Shown in pieces: positions 50,112 to 59,355 of a stretch of DNA of 64,000 bases (position 1 is its first letter; every line of letters starts with the position of its first letter). A program made the position numbers and the translations under genes. Origin of the DNA: Macrococcoides epidermidis. Lineage in GTDB: Bacteria > Bacillota > Bacilli > Staphylococcales > Staphylococcaceae. Under the pieces are notes generated by a model. It worked only from the letters and a program-made list of their open reading frames with translations. It did not search any database and was not told where the DNA came from. The stretch lies in assembly GCF_042659445.1 (NCBI RefSeq), contig NZ_JBHSSR010000013.1. The stretch is one strand, 5' to 3'.

Positions 50112-52106
50112 CTATACACTAAAATATTTTTGATTAATATTTTTTTGAAAGTCTTCGATTTCATTTGATGTTATTTCATTTTTTATAGATAAAGAATTAA
50201 TAATAGCTTGGCGAAATCTATAACTCTCTTTGTTCATTCTATTGTCCAATATTGTAAGTAGACCTACATCTGATTGACTTCTTATTAACCTACCTACACC
50301 TTGTTTAAGTTTAATTAACATTTCAGGTAATACAACTTTATCTCTATCGCCGATTCTCTGTATTTTGTTTTCAATAATAGGATCTGGTACTGGGAATGGT
50401 AATTGAACAATAATTAAGGAAGTGAGGTACTCTTTTTTCAAATCAATTCCCTCCCAAAAAACACCTGTCCCTAAAATTAGACCTTTTTCTTTTTTAAATT
50501 GTTCGATAATATCTCTTTGGCTCATCTGACCAGTATCTATAAATATTTTTTGGGGCAAATCATGATTTTTTATTAGCAAATCATAAATAATTTGAATATC
50601 TTTTTTTGATGTAAATAATGCAAGCGTTCCGCCTTTGTTATTGCAAGTTACCGTAGCAATATGATTTGCAATATTGTGATAATATGATTCGTTTTTTATA
50701 TTATAATCTGGAAGGTGAGGAGGAATATATAAACGACTATGGTTATAGTTAAAATCATTTTCTAATGCATGCTCATAGTCACCTATTTTTTTATTTATAT
50801 CAAATCCTATACTTTTTATTATGTAGTCATAACCTCCACTTTCTGCTTCCGGTACTCTGATAGTGGCAGAAACACAAATTACCGGACACTTTACACTTCT
50901 CGAAAATAAACTTTCCTGTAAATATTCTGACTGATTGTCAGGGCAAAACGACAAATCCACTTTGTTTTTATTCACTTCTGCCCATACAATAAATCCCTTT
51001 CTTTTTTTCTTCTCGATTAATAAGTATTTTTCAAATAATCTAATTCGGTTTAATTTGGTTTCAGTTATTGTTCTAAATCTATTATTAAAAGTATTGGTAG
51101 AAAAAATATCATATACATCAATCAATTCTTTTATTACACTATGTATTTCTAATGAATATAATGTGTCATTAATTTTTGTGCGTGCTTCTGTTACTCCCTC
51201 TTCTATACTAGACAATATTTTTGTTTTCTCTACTTTAATACAAGATCCTAACTCGTCAATTTGTTGTTTATTAGTTATTTTGTTATTATTATCTAAATAC
51301 TTTTTTGTAACATTTAAAAGTTCACGTAAATCATCTTCGACTTTATCAAATCTAATATTATCTGTTACTGCTGTTCTTTGCTTTTCTTCTAAATTATGAA
51401 CTTCATCTATAACTATCATACAAGGATCATTATAAATTAAACCATTGATAGAATTTTCAGTTTTCTTATAATGTGCTAAAAGTAAATCATGATTCACAAT
51501 AATTACCTTTGGAATATAGCTACTATTTAGCCTTTCTATATTATTCTTATTTATACTTTGCCTCATGTTATAAAATATACAATCATGGCGATAATTACAT
51601 TTATCAAACTTACATTCACCGATTTCAACAGTTTTCCAGTCAGACAAAGGGATTTTTAGTGGTTTTTGCTTAGTTGCGCCCTTTTTTATCTCTTCCAGAA
51701 GTAATGTTTTCTTCTCAAAAGATATATCTGTATTATTGGAAACTTTATATTCACATGCATAATTTTTTGTACCTTTACCAATAACAAACTCAACTTCGCA
51801 ATCTAAAAGTTTTTTCGCAAGTAGTACATCTTCTTCTAACTGCTCTGTTAGTTGAATGGTAGAACTAGAAACTATAAGGGGTTTTTTAGTCATTTTAGAA
51901 ATTAAAATGCCCGGCAAAAGGTATGCTAGTGACTTTCCGATACCTACTGATGCTTCGACGATTAGATTTTGATTTTTATCAAAAGCGTCTAAAATATGGT
52001 ATATCAATGTCTCTTGCCCATCTCTATATTCATATCCCAGTAATTTCATATCTTCAAATAATTCTATTATTTTATTATAAATATCTTGTAATTCTATAAT
52101 TACCAC
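50112..52106 (-). CDS. DinG-type superfamily 2 helicase with Fe-S cluster motif
   Basis: A 664-residue XPD/DinG-like 5'-3' DNA helicase. Walker A ASVGIGKSLAYLLPG is near residue 55; four cysteines (NYACEYK, then ECKFDKCNYRHDC) can ligate a 4Fe-4S cluster; the DEAH box reads IDEVHNLEE and motif VI QGVGRLIRSQSD. There is no N-terminal exonuclease domain. It unwinds R-loops or damaged DNA in related systems. It starts at GTG 52106 with GAGGTG overlapping. No CRISPR or defence genes are adjacent. Confidence 0.88.
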   Translation of the reverse strand: MVIIELQDIYNKIIELFEDMKLLGYEYRDGQETLIYHILDAFDKNQNLIVEASVGIGKSLAYLLPGILISKMTKKPLIVSSSTIQLTEQLEEDVLLAKKLLDCEVEFVIGKGTKNYACEYKVSNNTDISFEKKTLLLEEIKKGATKQKPLKIPLSDWKTVEIGECKFDKCNYRHDCIFYNMRQSINKNNIERLNSSYIPKVIIVNHDLLLAHYKKTENSINGLIYNDPCMIVIDEVHNLEEKQRTAVTDNIRFDKVEDDLRELLNVTKKYLDNNNKITNKQQIDELGSCIKVEKTKILSSIEEGVTEARTKINDTLYSLEIHSVIKELIDVYDIFSTNTFNNRFRTITETKLNRIRLFEKYLLIEKKKRKGFIVWAEVNKNKVDLSFCPDNQSEYLQESLFSRSVKCPVICVSATIRVPEAESGGYDYIIKSIGFDINKKIGDYEHALENDFNYNHSRLYIPPHLPDYNIKNESYYHNIANHIATVTCNNKGGTLALFTSKKDIQIIYDLLIKNHDLPQKIFIDTGQMSQRDIIEQFKKEKGLILGTGVFWEGIDLKKEYLTSLIIVQLPFPVPDPIIENKIQRIGDRDKVVLPEMLIKLKQGVGRLIRSQSDVGLLTILDNRMNKESYRFRQAIINSLSIKNEITSNEIEDFQKNINQKYFSV

Positions 52107-52235
52107 CTCATAAGAACATTTGTTCTCATTATATCATTTTTATGATATTGTTTTAATAATAGGCACATACTTTTAATTGTTATAATCTCTAATATGCTGC
52201 ATAATTCATTAAAGTATTTATCTATACGTCATTAG

Positions 52236-52469
52236 TTAACTTTTGATGTAATCATACATTCTTCTATCCATACCTGAGTTACAGTAATTCCAATACATTG
52301 CAGAAGTAGTATAAGCTACTTCTGCTTCAACGAAATATTCTTTGCCTAAATCATATATCAATTTTACAATATCGTCTTTTATGTCAGATACGTTATGCAT
52401 CATTTTTAAATACTCATCAATTTTTATTTCATAAAAGACTCTGAGCGTATCTCTATATCCATTATTTGT
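52236..52469 (-). pseudogene. C-terminal fragment of an unidentified protein
   Basis: A frame of about 77 codons open after a TAA at 52470-52472, without an upstream start codon or ribosome binding site. It encodes acidic, helical-looking text (RDTLRVFYEIKIDEYLKMM, DIVKLIYDLGKEYFVEAEV, MYWNYCNSGMDRRMYDYIKS). It is probably the 3' end of a lost gene. The rest of the 52107-52793 gap is AT-rich with nothing else supported. Confidence 0.45.
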
Positions 52470-52793
52470 TTATTAGAATTAACTTCAAGGATATTACTTA
52501 TATATTTAATTACAATACTAATGTAATTAAATTTTTGAACTTTCGATTTTGAATTAAATTTTCAAAAATTAATCATCACAATTTTTATCTCTTTGTAATT
52601 GGGCAAAGACAAATTATAAAGAATGATGTCATTTTATTCTTTTTTGATAATATAACTAATACTATTAATAATTACAATTCACATAGAGTCAAATTATTAA
52701 TTTAAACATTTTTTTAAATTACTGTTTACTTTGGAAAAAATTAGATTTATACTTCGAGAGTAATATAATTTTCTTTGCTGAGGAGCACTCATA

Positions 52794-53405
52794 ATGAATA
52801 AAAAGCTTTTATCTGTATCAATTGCATCAGTTATTATCTCCACATCTCTATCTAACATCATTTTACAAGATCACAAAATTGCACATGCTGATTCAACAAC
52901 CCCCGAAAATACAACAGTAGATTTACAAAAGTATGATAAATACATTACAGTTTCTCAAGGAAAATATGTTGCCAATCTGCCTAGTGATACTCCTGCTGAA
53001 ATAGTTAAAAGCATTAACAATTCATTAAAAACTACAAATGATAGTTTATCCGCTTCTGGCAATTTTATCGATCCAACAACAAAAGAAATAGTAAATGAAG
53101 CAAGCTTATTAGAAAGTTCTAAACGCCCTTCCCATCAAATTAAAAAATATTATTGGGGTGTAAAACACATCTTTAGAACTAATGCAGCTGTAGATTATCA
53201 AGCTGGAAAATGGGAATCAGCATCTAGAAGAATTCTACTTATGTCTTTAGTACCAGGTGTTGCCGTTGTTGGAATACCTTCTGCTGGCTATGCAGATTTA
53301 TTAGCTCATGATTTACGTAACTACAATAGTGCACATCAAAAAAGCAAAATATATATGAATGTCACAAATTATTTCAAATATAGTTTCGGTATTTGGAAAG
53401 ATTAA
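52794..53405 (+). CDS. Secreted protein of unknown function, possible bacteriocin-like precursor
   Basis: 203 residues. The signal peptide covers about residues 1-32 (cleavage near AHAD). A polar region follows, then from residue 117 a compact C-terminal part: KKYYWGVKHIFRTNAA, a hydrophobic stretch (RILLMSLVPGVAVVGIPSAGY) and an aromatic tail ending YFKYSFGIWKD. I do not recognise a named family. The layout (secreted precursor with amphipathic C-terminal part, followed 4 bp later by a small two-helix membrane protein) is that of toxin-plus-immunity pairs. GAGGAG lies upstream of the ATG. Confidence 0.6.
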   Translation: MNKKLLSVSIASVIISTSLSNIILQDHKIAHADSTTPENTTVDLQKYDKYITVSQGKYVANLPSDTPAEIVKSINNSLKTTNDSLSASGNFIDPTTKEIVNEASLLESSKRPSHQIKKYYWGVKHIFRTNAAVDYQAGKWESASRRILLMSLVPGVAVVGIPSAGYADLLAHDLRNYNSAHQKSKIYMNVTNYFKYSFGIWKD

Positions 53406-53409
53406 TGCG

Positions 53410-53598
53410 ATGAATAAATATTCTAAAGCTTCTAAGATAATCAATATATTATTTGTGCTTATAATTGTGTTGCAGATATATAAAATTATTGATTTGGGTT
53501 CAACCGGTATAAAGGTAGTTCTTTTATTAACGATATGTAACTCTCTTTTCATGTTGTTTTTAAAAAAAAATGTATCTAAACAGCACAATAATTTTTAA
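53410..53598 (+). CDS. Small two-helix membrane protein, possible immunity partner
   Basis: 62 residues from the ATG at 53410, with two hydrophobic segments (KIINILFVLIIVLQIYKI and IKVVLLLTICNSLFMLFL) and a basic C-terminus. It starts 4 nt after the stop of the secreted protein gene, so translation is probably coupled. No recognised family. Its size and topology suit a bacteriocin-immunity role, which is inference only. Confidence 0.55.
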   Translation: MNKYSKASKIINILFVLIIVLQIYKIIDLGSTGIKVVLLLTICNSLFMLFLKKNVSKQHNNF

Positions 53599-53609
53599 AA
53601 ATTTAAATG

Positions 53610-53647
53610 TATAGAATCTGTTGGTTATATTAGCAACAGATTCTATA
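53610..53647 (+). terminator. Terminator of the secreted/membrane pair
   Basis: Perfect 14-bp stem TATAGAATCTGTTG/CAACAGATTCTATA followed by TTT. Confidence 0.8.
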
Positions 53648-53694
53648 TTTAATTCATTTAGTACCCATTATAATCAATAATTTTCGGAGGATTC

Positions 53695-54867
53695 ATGAAA
53701 AAAACATCTGCATTTTTACTAGCTACATCCTTATATTTGTTAGTAGAAACAAATATAAGTTATGCTAATACTGGTACTTTGAGTAACTTTGTTATCAATG
53801 ATGAAATAAAGAAATCTGAAACTAGAATTTCTCTAAAATCTCATAAACCGATTGACTTGGCTCAACCAGGTATTTTATCAAAAGATAGTTTAACTTATAA
53901 ACAACTAAATTCGAAGACTACTTCTCCTGCCTATTTAGAAAGATCCGTCATTGGGCCTATCGATGATAGAAAAATAGTTAAAAATTTATCTGTTGACCCT
54001 TACAATCACATAACAAAAGTAGTATGTTCTTATACCGATAAATCTATCCAAGAGGGCACTGGTGTAATAATAAGCAGTGATTCAGTTCTTACCGCTGCAC
54101 ACCTTTTGTATGACATATCATCAGAAAAATTTGCAACAAAATGTGAAGTTGTAGTAGGCCTCACATCAAACACTACTTATAGTAAAGGGATGGGTTTAAG
54201 CAATAAATTTTTGATTCCAAAAAAGTGGATTAGTCCAAAGGTAAATAATGATAGTGATATAGGAATGATTAAATTAGATACAAAACTAGGTAATGTTACA
54301 GGTTGGATGGGTTTATCAACAATGTTGTTTAAAGGTGAAACACTTGAAACAGCTGGCTATCCAACTGATTTGAATAAAAATACAATGTATAGTACTAAAG
54401 GAAAAATGATCGATTATACTGACCACATTTTTTATCACGATCTTGATACATATCATGGACAGAGTGGTTCTCCTATTTGGAATAGTGCAAAACTATTAGT
54501 GGGATTACACACTACGTCTACTAGTCCAGATCAGACTTCAAGCGTATTAAACCAAAAGTACAATAAAGGAATCAAATTTACAGAAGAAACCTATGACTAT
54601 TTACTATATTGGATGAATGCATATCCAGGAAGAATATATGGGGATTCTAAAGTTCAAGTTACTATTAATAAAGAGAACGAAAAAATTTGGAGTAACTTAG
54701 CACTTTCTCTACAAAAATCGTCCACTTCAGGAATGTTAGGAAAAGTATTTCAAGCAAAGTACTATTATAACTTACCGGATGGTAATAAATATCTTTCATT
54801 GTATGATAAAAATGACATATTATATGGATACATTAACGAAAAATTTGTAAAAGTAGAAAATAAGTAG
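53695..54867 (+). CDS. Secreted V8-type (glutamyl endopeptidase family) serine protease with C-terminal extension
   Basis: 390 residues: signal peptide (about 1-25), a long propeptide (to about 80), and an S1B trypsin-like domain with catalytic His136 (LTAAHL), Asp188 (NDSDIGMIKL) and Ser257 (YHGQSGSPIW). The HTT after GLVG-type strand VGLHTTS keeps the His that shapes Glu specificity in V8, so cleavage after Glu is plausible. Unusually there is a C-terminal module of about 85 residues (310-390) resembling SH3-like/GW wall-binding repeats. GGAGG is only 4 nt before the ATG. Followed 11 nt later by a second secreted protein gene. Confidence 0.85.
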   Translation: MKKTSAFLLATSLYLLVETNISYANTGTLSNFVINDEIKKSETRISLKSHKPIDLAQPGILSKDSLTYKQLNSKTTSPAYLERSVIGPIDDRKIVKNLSVDPYNHITKVVCSYTDKSIQEGTGVIISSDSVLTAAHLLYDISSEKFATKCEVVVGLTSNTTYSKGMGLSNKFLIPKKWISPKVNNDSDIGMIKLDTKLGNVTGWMGLSTMLFKGETLETAGYPTDLNKNTMYSTKGKMIDYTDHIFYHDLDTYHGQSGSPIWNSAKLLVGLHTTSTSPDQTSSVLNQKYNKGIKFTEETYDYLLYWMNAYPGRIYGDSKVQVTINKENEKIWSNLALSLQKSSTSGMLGKVFQAKYYYNLPDGNKYLSLYDKNDILYGYINEKFVKVENK

Positions 54868-54878
54868 GAGTATATCGA

Positions 54879-55409
54879 ATGAAAAAAATTAAATTTATTC
54901 TTGTTTCCATTTCATTATTACTTATTATGATATTGGGGACAGTTTCTGAGGCCAATGCAAACCAGTTAAATATGGCAAATAAAGATTTAAAACTTCCGAA
55001 CCTTACAAATTCAAAAACAGTTATTGCAATTAATAATCATACTTATAGTTATTATGGTGTTAATTTCCTCATGAGCAAATCGAACGTTATTAAAAAATGG
55101 GGTACTCCTAAATTAACTAAGACAGAAAAATATAAAAGAACTTCTTATATTTATGGTAAAAATAATAATGTCACCCTTAATTATCAATACAATAACAGTC
55201 GCCTAAGTATGATAACTATTAAAAATAAAACAACAAAATATGAGTATTCTAAGATTTACCCACTGTATAATAAGGATTTCAAAACAGTAACTAGAAATGG
55301 TAAAAAATATTTAGGAAATGGGTATGTGAATATTACTTTTGAGAAAATTAAAGGTAAATACTATGCTACTGAATTTTTATATTTATCTTATACAAATGAT
55401 TTAGAGTAA
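54879..55409 (+). CDS. Small secreted protein, possible BLIP/SmpA-fold or IsaB-like
   Basis: 176 residues with signal peptide (about 1-27). The middle (YYGVNFLMSKSNVIKKWG, TPKLTKTEKYKRTSYIYG, SRLSMITIKN) follows the pattern of SmpA/BLIP-like repeats: a helix starting G-x-S-x-x-x-V, then a Pro-turn and paired beta strands. It also vaguely recalls the staphylococcal IsaB antigen. It is very basic, rich in Lys and Tyr. It starts 11 nt after the protease with AGGAG, so they are one operon; a role as exported cognate inhibitor or partner of the protease is a hypothesis. Confidence 0.5.
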   Translation: MKKIKFILVSISLLLIMILGTVSEANANQLNMANKDLKLPNLTNSKTVIAINNHTYSYYGVNFLMSKSNVIKKWGTPKLTKTEKYKRTSYIYGKNNNVTLNYQYNNSRLSMITIKNKTTKYEYSKIYPLYNKDFKTVTRNGKKYLGNGYVNITFEKIKGKYYATEFLYLSYTNDLE

Positions 55410-55450
55410 TTATTTGATTAATATATAAATTTACAAATAATAATTTATCA

Positions 55451-55497
55451 AAAAAGACCTAATATCTTATTTTATGAATAAGATATTAGGTCTTTTT
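55451..55497 (+). terminator. Long terminator hairpin of the protease operon
   Basis: Perfect 20-bp stem AAAAAGACCTAATATCTTAT and its complement with a 7-nt loop, T5 included. Confidence 0.85.
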
Positions 55498-55529
55498 AAC
55501 TTTCATGCAAAAAATTCTCATTTTATAAC

Positions 55530-55609
55530 ACGCTTGTGCGTATCTCTAAAGGCTGCGATATTTTCTAGAAAATAACCGCATCATTTGTGATAACTTTCAG
55601 CGTATCGGT
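55530..55609 (+). repeat. Intergenic repeat, copy 3
   Basis: Left module CGCTTGTGCGTATCTCTAAA, central hairpin TGCGATATTTTC/GAAAATAACCGCA, right module TCATTTGTGATAACTTTCAG then CGTATCGGTTAAGG. It is about 85 percent identical to copy 2. Confidence 0.7.
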
Positions 55610-55634
55610 TAAGGAGGTGGTTAATTTATTTACC

Positions 55635-55660
55635 AAAAAAGACACATCATTTGATGTGCC
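55635..55660 (-). terminator. Terminator after guaC
   Basis: GGCACATCA/TGATGTGTC stem followed on the minus strand by T6. Confidence 0.75.
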
Positions 55661-55717
55661 TGCCTTTCTACTCTTCACATTGAAATATAGAATTCGCTTT
55701 ATTCTTTTTATAAAATC

Positions 55718-56704
55718 TTAATAATCTTTGTCACCGTTAAAAATGGAATTTCTAACAACCACATAATCAACTGTACTGATTGCTTTTAAATCTTTACCAC
55801 CAGCATATGAAATTGACGATTGTAAATCCTGCTCCATTTCCATCAATTTCTCTTTAAGTGACCCTTTATGTTCAACAAATATTTTTTTCCCTTCCACATT
55901 CTTACGCTCACCTTTTTGAAACTCAGAAGCACTACCAAAATATTCCTTATATAATTTACCATCTTTTTCAATGGTTTCCCCTGGAGACTCTTCATGGGCA
56001 GCAAGTAATGAACCGATCATCACCATTGAAGCTCCAAAACGAATTGACTTAGCGATATCTCCATGAGTACGAATACCACCATCTGCAATTAGAGGTTTAC
56101 GTGCTGCTTTGGCACATAGTCGGAGCGCTGCTAATTGCCATCCGCCAGTGCCAAATCCAGTTTTGATTTTAGTAATACAAACTCGTCCTGGCCCTATGCC
56201 TACTTTTGTAGCATCGGCCCCTGCATTTTCTAATTCCCGAACTGCTTCAGGTGTACCCACATTTCCCGCTATTAAGAATGTGTTAGGAATATTCCCTTTA
56301 ATATACTGAATCATATCAATAACTTGATCCGAATGGCCATGCGCAATATCAATTGTAATGTATTCCGGTGTCAGATTCTCTTTTACCAATGTTTCTATAA
56401 ATTTATATTCATTTGGTTTCACACCTACTGAAATAGACGCATATAGTCCTTGAGATTGCATTTTTTTAATAAATGGAATACGTGCTGCTTCATCAAATCG
56501 ATGCATAATATAAAAATAATGATTTCTAGCAAATTTTTCTGCAAGCTCTTCATTCATTACTGTCTGCATATTTGCTGGTACTACTGGAATTCTAAATTTT
56601 AATGGTCCAAATTGAATTGATGTATCGCATTCAGATCGACTTTTCACAATACATTTATTAGGAACTAATTGAATATCTTCATAATCAAAAACATCTTGCA
56701 TCAT
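55718..56704 (-). CDS. guaC: GMP reductase
   Basis: A 328-residue TIM-barrel enzyme that deaminates GMP to IMP with NADPH, linking guanine and adenine nucleotide pools. Signatures are VPANMQTVMNEELAEKFA, the catalytic Cys in KVGIGPGRVCITKIKTGFGTG and LIADGGIRTHGDIAKSIRFG; no CBS domains, unlike IMP dehydrogenase. Nearly identical in layout to the S. aureus enzyme. No purine riboswitch was seen upstream. Two adjacent ATGs follow AGAGGG. Confidence 0.96.
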   Translation of the reverse strand: MMQDVFDYEDIQLVPNKCIVKSRSECDTSIQFGPLKFRIPVVPANMQTVMNEELAEKFARNHYFYIMHRFDEAARIPFIKKMQSQGLYASISVGVKPNEYKFIETLVKENLTPEYITIDIAHGHSDQVIDMIQYIKGNIPNTFLIAGNVGTPEAVRELENAGADATKVGIGPGRVCITKIKTGFGTGGWQLAALRLCAKAARKPLIADGGIRTHGDIAKSIRFGASMVMIGSLLAAHEESPGETIEKDGKLYKEYFGSASEFQKGERKNVEGKKIFVEHKGSLKEKLMEMEQDLQSSISYAGGKDLKAISTVDYVVVRNSIFNGDKDY

Positions 56705-56944
56705 AAAACCCTCTTATCTGTTGATTAATTAACAATAATCCAAGCTAATCTTAAATTATTTGTCCATCAGTCACAATACTACTTTTATTAATAAATGTAA
56801 AGAATATCATTATTAAATACATCCATTACAATGACGTCTAAATTTTTTTAATTAAGACATAAAAAATACAAAAATAAAGAGTTGCTTTTTAATATTACTG
56901 ATATATACTTAAATCGTAATAATTACTATTTAGGAGGCCCCATA

Positions 56945-57835
56945 ATGAAAAAATCTATTAGCAAATTAACAATAAGCTCTGCTTTATTATTCTCTGCTGT
57001 TGCTCCCCTATTAACTAGTCAAGCGCAAGCAGAAGAAACAATGTCACAAACAACTGTTACAGTTACAAATGAAAATGGTGAAAGTGTTTCCTCTGTTAAA
57101 GTTGAATTATTTAACAATGGTAAAAAAGTTGCGGAAAGTATGTCAGATGCGAACGGCAATGCAATTTTCACAAATTTACCCGACAAAGTATATTTAGATG
57201 CGAAAGTAGAAGGCATCAATATCCCTAATAATAAAGTTCAAAAAGGGACTGATTCACGTGTTTATGTTGAAAGTAGTGAACTAGCTGCTAAAAAAACAAA
57301 AGGTGTTACTTTTAAAGCATATATCCTAAACGAAAAATATCAATTCGTAAAAGGTAAGAAAGTTAAGTTAGTAGATATTACTAACAAAAGAATAGATTAT
57401 GCTACGAAAACTGTTGGAAATTCAGGAATTGTTACATTCAAAAATTTACCAGACGAACATAACTTTGCTGTGTTTATCGATGGTAAAAACCAAGGTTATA
57501 CAATCCGTGGCATCGAAGGATCAGTATTTGAAAGAACATTCTTCGTTAAAGGAAAAGGTACAGGAAAATATAATATCCCTACAAAACCTGCTGTCGTAAA
57601 AGTAATAGACGAGAACGGACAACCTTTAAAGAAACAAAAAGTTGAACTTTACCGTGGTAAAAATAAAGTTAGACAATCATTTACAAAAAATGATGGAACT
57701 GCATCATTCATCAATAAAATAACAGTAGGAACATACTATGATGTGTATGTAAATAACAAAAAAATAAATAATAAGTTTGCTGCTTCTGGTGAAAATGAAA
57801 TAGTATACTTACTATCTCGCGAAATCCGTAAGTAG
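56945..57835 (+). CDS. Secreted protein with three transthyretin/Cna-B-like beta-sandwich repeats
   Basis: 296 residues: signal peptide (about 1-30, ending SQAQAEE) and three tandem domains of the prealbumin/Cna-B type, at about 35-100, 105-190 and 198-285. Each has the pattern V-x-x-x-x-G-x-x-V-x-x-x-K-V-E-L-F-x-x-G then D-x-x-G-x-A-x-F-x-N-L (VKVELFNNGKKVAES, DANGNAIFTNLP; GNSGIVTFKNLPDEHNF; VELYRGKNKVRQSF, NDGTASF). No LPXTG anchor, so it is released or held by another means. The start at 56945 has GGAGG 7 nt upstream. Adhesive or ligand-binding role inferred. Confidence 0.75.
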   Translation: MKKSISKLTISSALLFSAVAPLLTSQAQAEETMSQTTVTVTNENGESVSSVKVELFNNGKKVAESMSDANGNAIFTNLPDKVYLDAKVEGINIPNNKVQKGTDSRVYVESSELAAKKTKGVTFKAYILNEKYQFVKGKKVKLVDITNKRIDYATKTVGNSGIVTFKNLPDEHNFAVFIDGKNQGYTIRGIEGSVFERTFFVKGKGTGKYNIPTKPAVVKVIDENGQPLKKQKVELYRGKNKVRQSFTKNDGTASFINKITVGTYYDVYVNNKKINNKFAASGENEIVYLLSREIRK

Positions 57836-57870
57836 TAAAATATACTATATTATATAAATACGTATTATAA

Positions 57871-57922
57871 AATACCGTGTAAAATGTTATTTTTTGATTT
57901 TGACATTTTGTACGGTGTTTTT
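57871..57922 (+). terminator. Terminator after the beta-sandwich protein gene
   Basis: AATACCGTGTAAAATGT/ACATTTTGTACGGTGTT arms with few mismatches, followed by T6. Confidence 0.75.
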
Positions 57923-57999
57923 TATATGAAAATAATTTAAGATGAATATTCCTTATGAATAAATAATTATGATGAATATTATGATAAAAGGAGAAAATA

Positions 58000-59172
58000 A
58001 TGAGAAGATTAACAATAGTTGATAGTTTAAGGGGGTTTAGTTTACTTGGTATATTATTTGCCAACCTTTTAATATTTCAGTTTGGAATAACTGGAGCAAA
58101 ATATCCAGACTTTTATGGATTAAATACAATCGATAAAATACTTTTATATACAGATTATGTACTCATACACGACAGTGCAATGCCAATATTTTTACTACTA
58201 TTCGGCTTCGGTGTCGTTAAAATGAGCGAAAGTTTAATGAGACAAAACAAATCAGTAAATCTAGTATTAATAAGACGCGGTATTATGTTATTTGTTATCG
58301 GGATACTGCATGCAATCTTTTTGTTCAACGGTGATATATTATCATTATACGGATGTATGTTATTATGTTTCTTTTGGCTAGTGAAAAGACATATTAAAGT
58401 AATGTATGCCATGATTGGATTGTGTATACTAATTATTCTTTGCATGGGGCTTTTCTCATATAATGATAAATCCGAAAACACACAATTGACAACACACAAT
58501 CAGCTTAGTTTGAAGCAAGAGCAGTTTCTTTCTAAAGAAATGAAAGTTTATAAATACGGAAATACTTATGAGAGAAGAAAATTCTTCCAGACAGAAGATT
58601 ACCCATTTACTTCAGAGGAAACAGAGTTATCCACAATATCAGCATTTATATCTATCTTTTATGTTCCTATCTTCTTTATTATGGGAATGATTTTTGCTAA
58701 AAATAATTTCTTTAGTGCGAATAATACAAAATTCATAAAAATTATGATTATACTTATGCCAATATTTCTATTATTTAAAAGTATCATGTTATTTTATCCA
58801 CAAAATAGCTGGACAACTGATTTGGGGACTCTTTCTACTTACGCTGTTAGTTTAAGTTATATCGCTTTATTTATGTTTGTATACTATAGATATCAAGATG
58901 CAAAAATTTTTAATTACTTTGAGTCTGTAGGCAAGTTATCGCTTACAAATTATATTTCACAATCCATTTTTCATGCATGGATATATTATGGATTTGGATT
59001 ACACCGTTTCGGAGATAATAGCTTTACATTATCACTTCTAATCGCGTTAATATTTTATATTTTACAAATGGTGGCTAGTCATAGATATATGCAACACTTC
59101 AAATATGGCCCACTAGAGTATCTTGTCCGTATGGTATCGTATTGGTCTTTGCATCCAAAAAAAGCAGTCTAG
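58000..59172 (+). CDS. DUF418/YeiB-family membrane protein
   Basis: A 390-residue protein with about ten hydrophobic segments. The N-terminal signature RRLTIVDSLRGFSLLGILFANLLIF is diagnostic of the DUF418-type family; the C-terminal DUF418 part contains GKLSLTNYISQSIFHAWIYYG and HFKYGPLEYLVRM. The fold is related to membrane acyltransferases, but activity is unknown. AAGGAG lies upstream. Single gene. Confidence 0.85.
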   Translation: MRRLTIVDSLRGFSLLGILFANLLIFQFGITGAKYPDFYGLNTIDKILLYTDYVLIHDSAMPIFLLLFGFGVVKMSESLMRQNKSVNLVLIRRGIMLFVIGILHAIFLFNGDILSLYGCMLLCFFWLVKRHIKVMYAMIGLCILIILCMGLFSYNDKSENTQLTTHNQLSLKQEQFLSKEMKVYKYGNTYERRKFFQTEDYPFTSEETELSTISAFISIFYVPIFFIMGMIFAKNNFFSANNTKFIKIMIILMPIFLLFKSIMLFYPQNSWTTDLGTLSTYAVSLSYIALFMFVYYRYQDAKIFNYFESVGKLSLTNYISQSIFHAWIYYGFGLHRFGDNSFTLSLLIALIFYILQMVASHRYMQHFKYGPLEYLVRMVSYWSLHPKKAV

Positions 59173-59302
59173 TATAGGACAAAAATCTGATATATTAGAT
59201 GCCGCAAAATTTAATAACTACTAAGCGGATTTAATTCAAAAAAAACCGATAGTAGGACTATGATTATACTCAGTTAGAATTACTAGCTATACTTCCTCAT
59301 AT

Positions 59303-59355
59303 AAAAAAGCACTCCTATCCAATCATTAAAAATTCATTGGGCAGGAGTGTATTTT
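59303..59355. terminator. Bidirectional terminator
   Basis: GCACTCCT-TCCAAT/ATTGG-CAGGAGTG arms, A and T tracts at both ends, between the convergent DUF418 and msrA genes. Confidence 0.75.

Noticed and set aside
50935..51399. 154-codon frame on the strand opposite to the DinG-type gene
   Set aside because: It is antisense to a well-conserved helicase gene and its protein has the Ser/Phe-rich look of a shadow frame.
50112..52106. DinG-type helicase as part of a type IV CRISPR or defence system
   Set aside because: No cas genes, repeats or other defence genes flank it; neighbours are an amidotransferase and a gene fragment.
52437..52460. Fourth copy of the intergenic repeat (GAGCGTATCTC)
   Set aside because: Only about 11 bases match and they fall within the readable frame of the protein fragment at 52236-52469, so chance is more likely.
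55718..56704. IMP dehydrogenase (guaB)
   Set aside because: CBS domains are absent and the length and GPGRVCITK context match GMP reductase.
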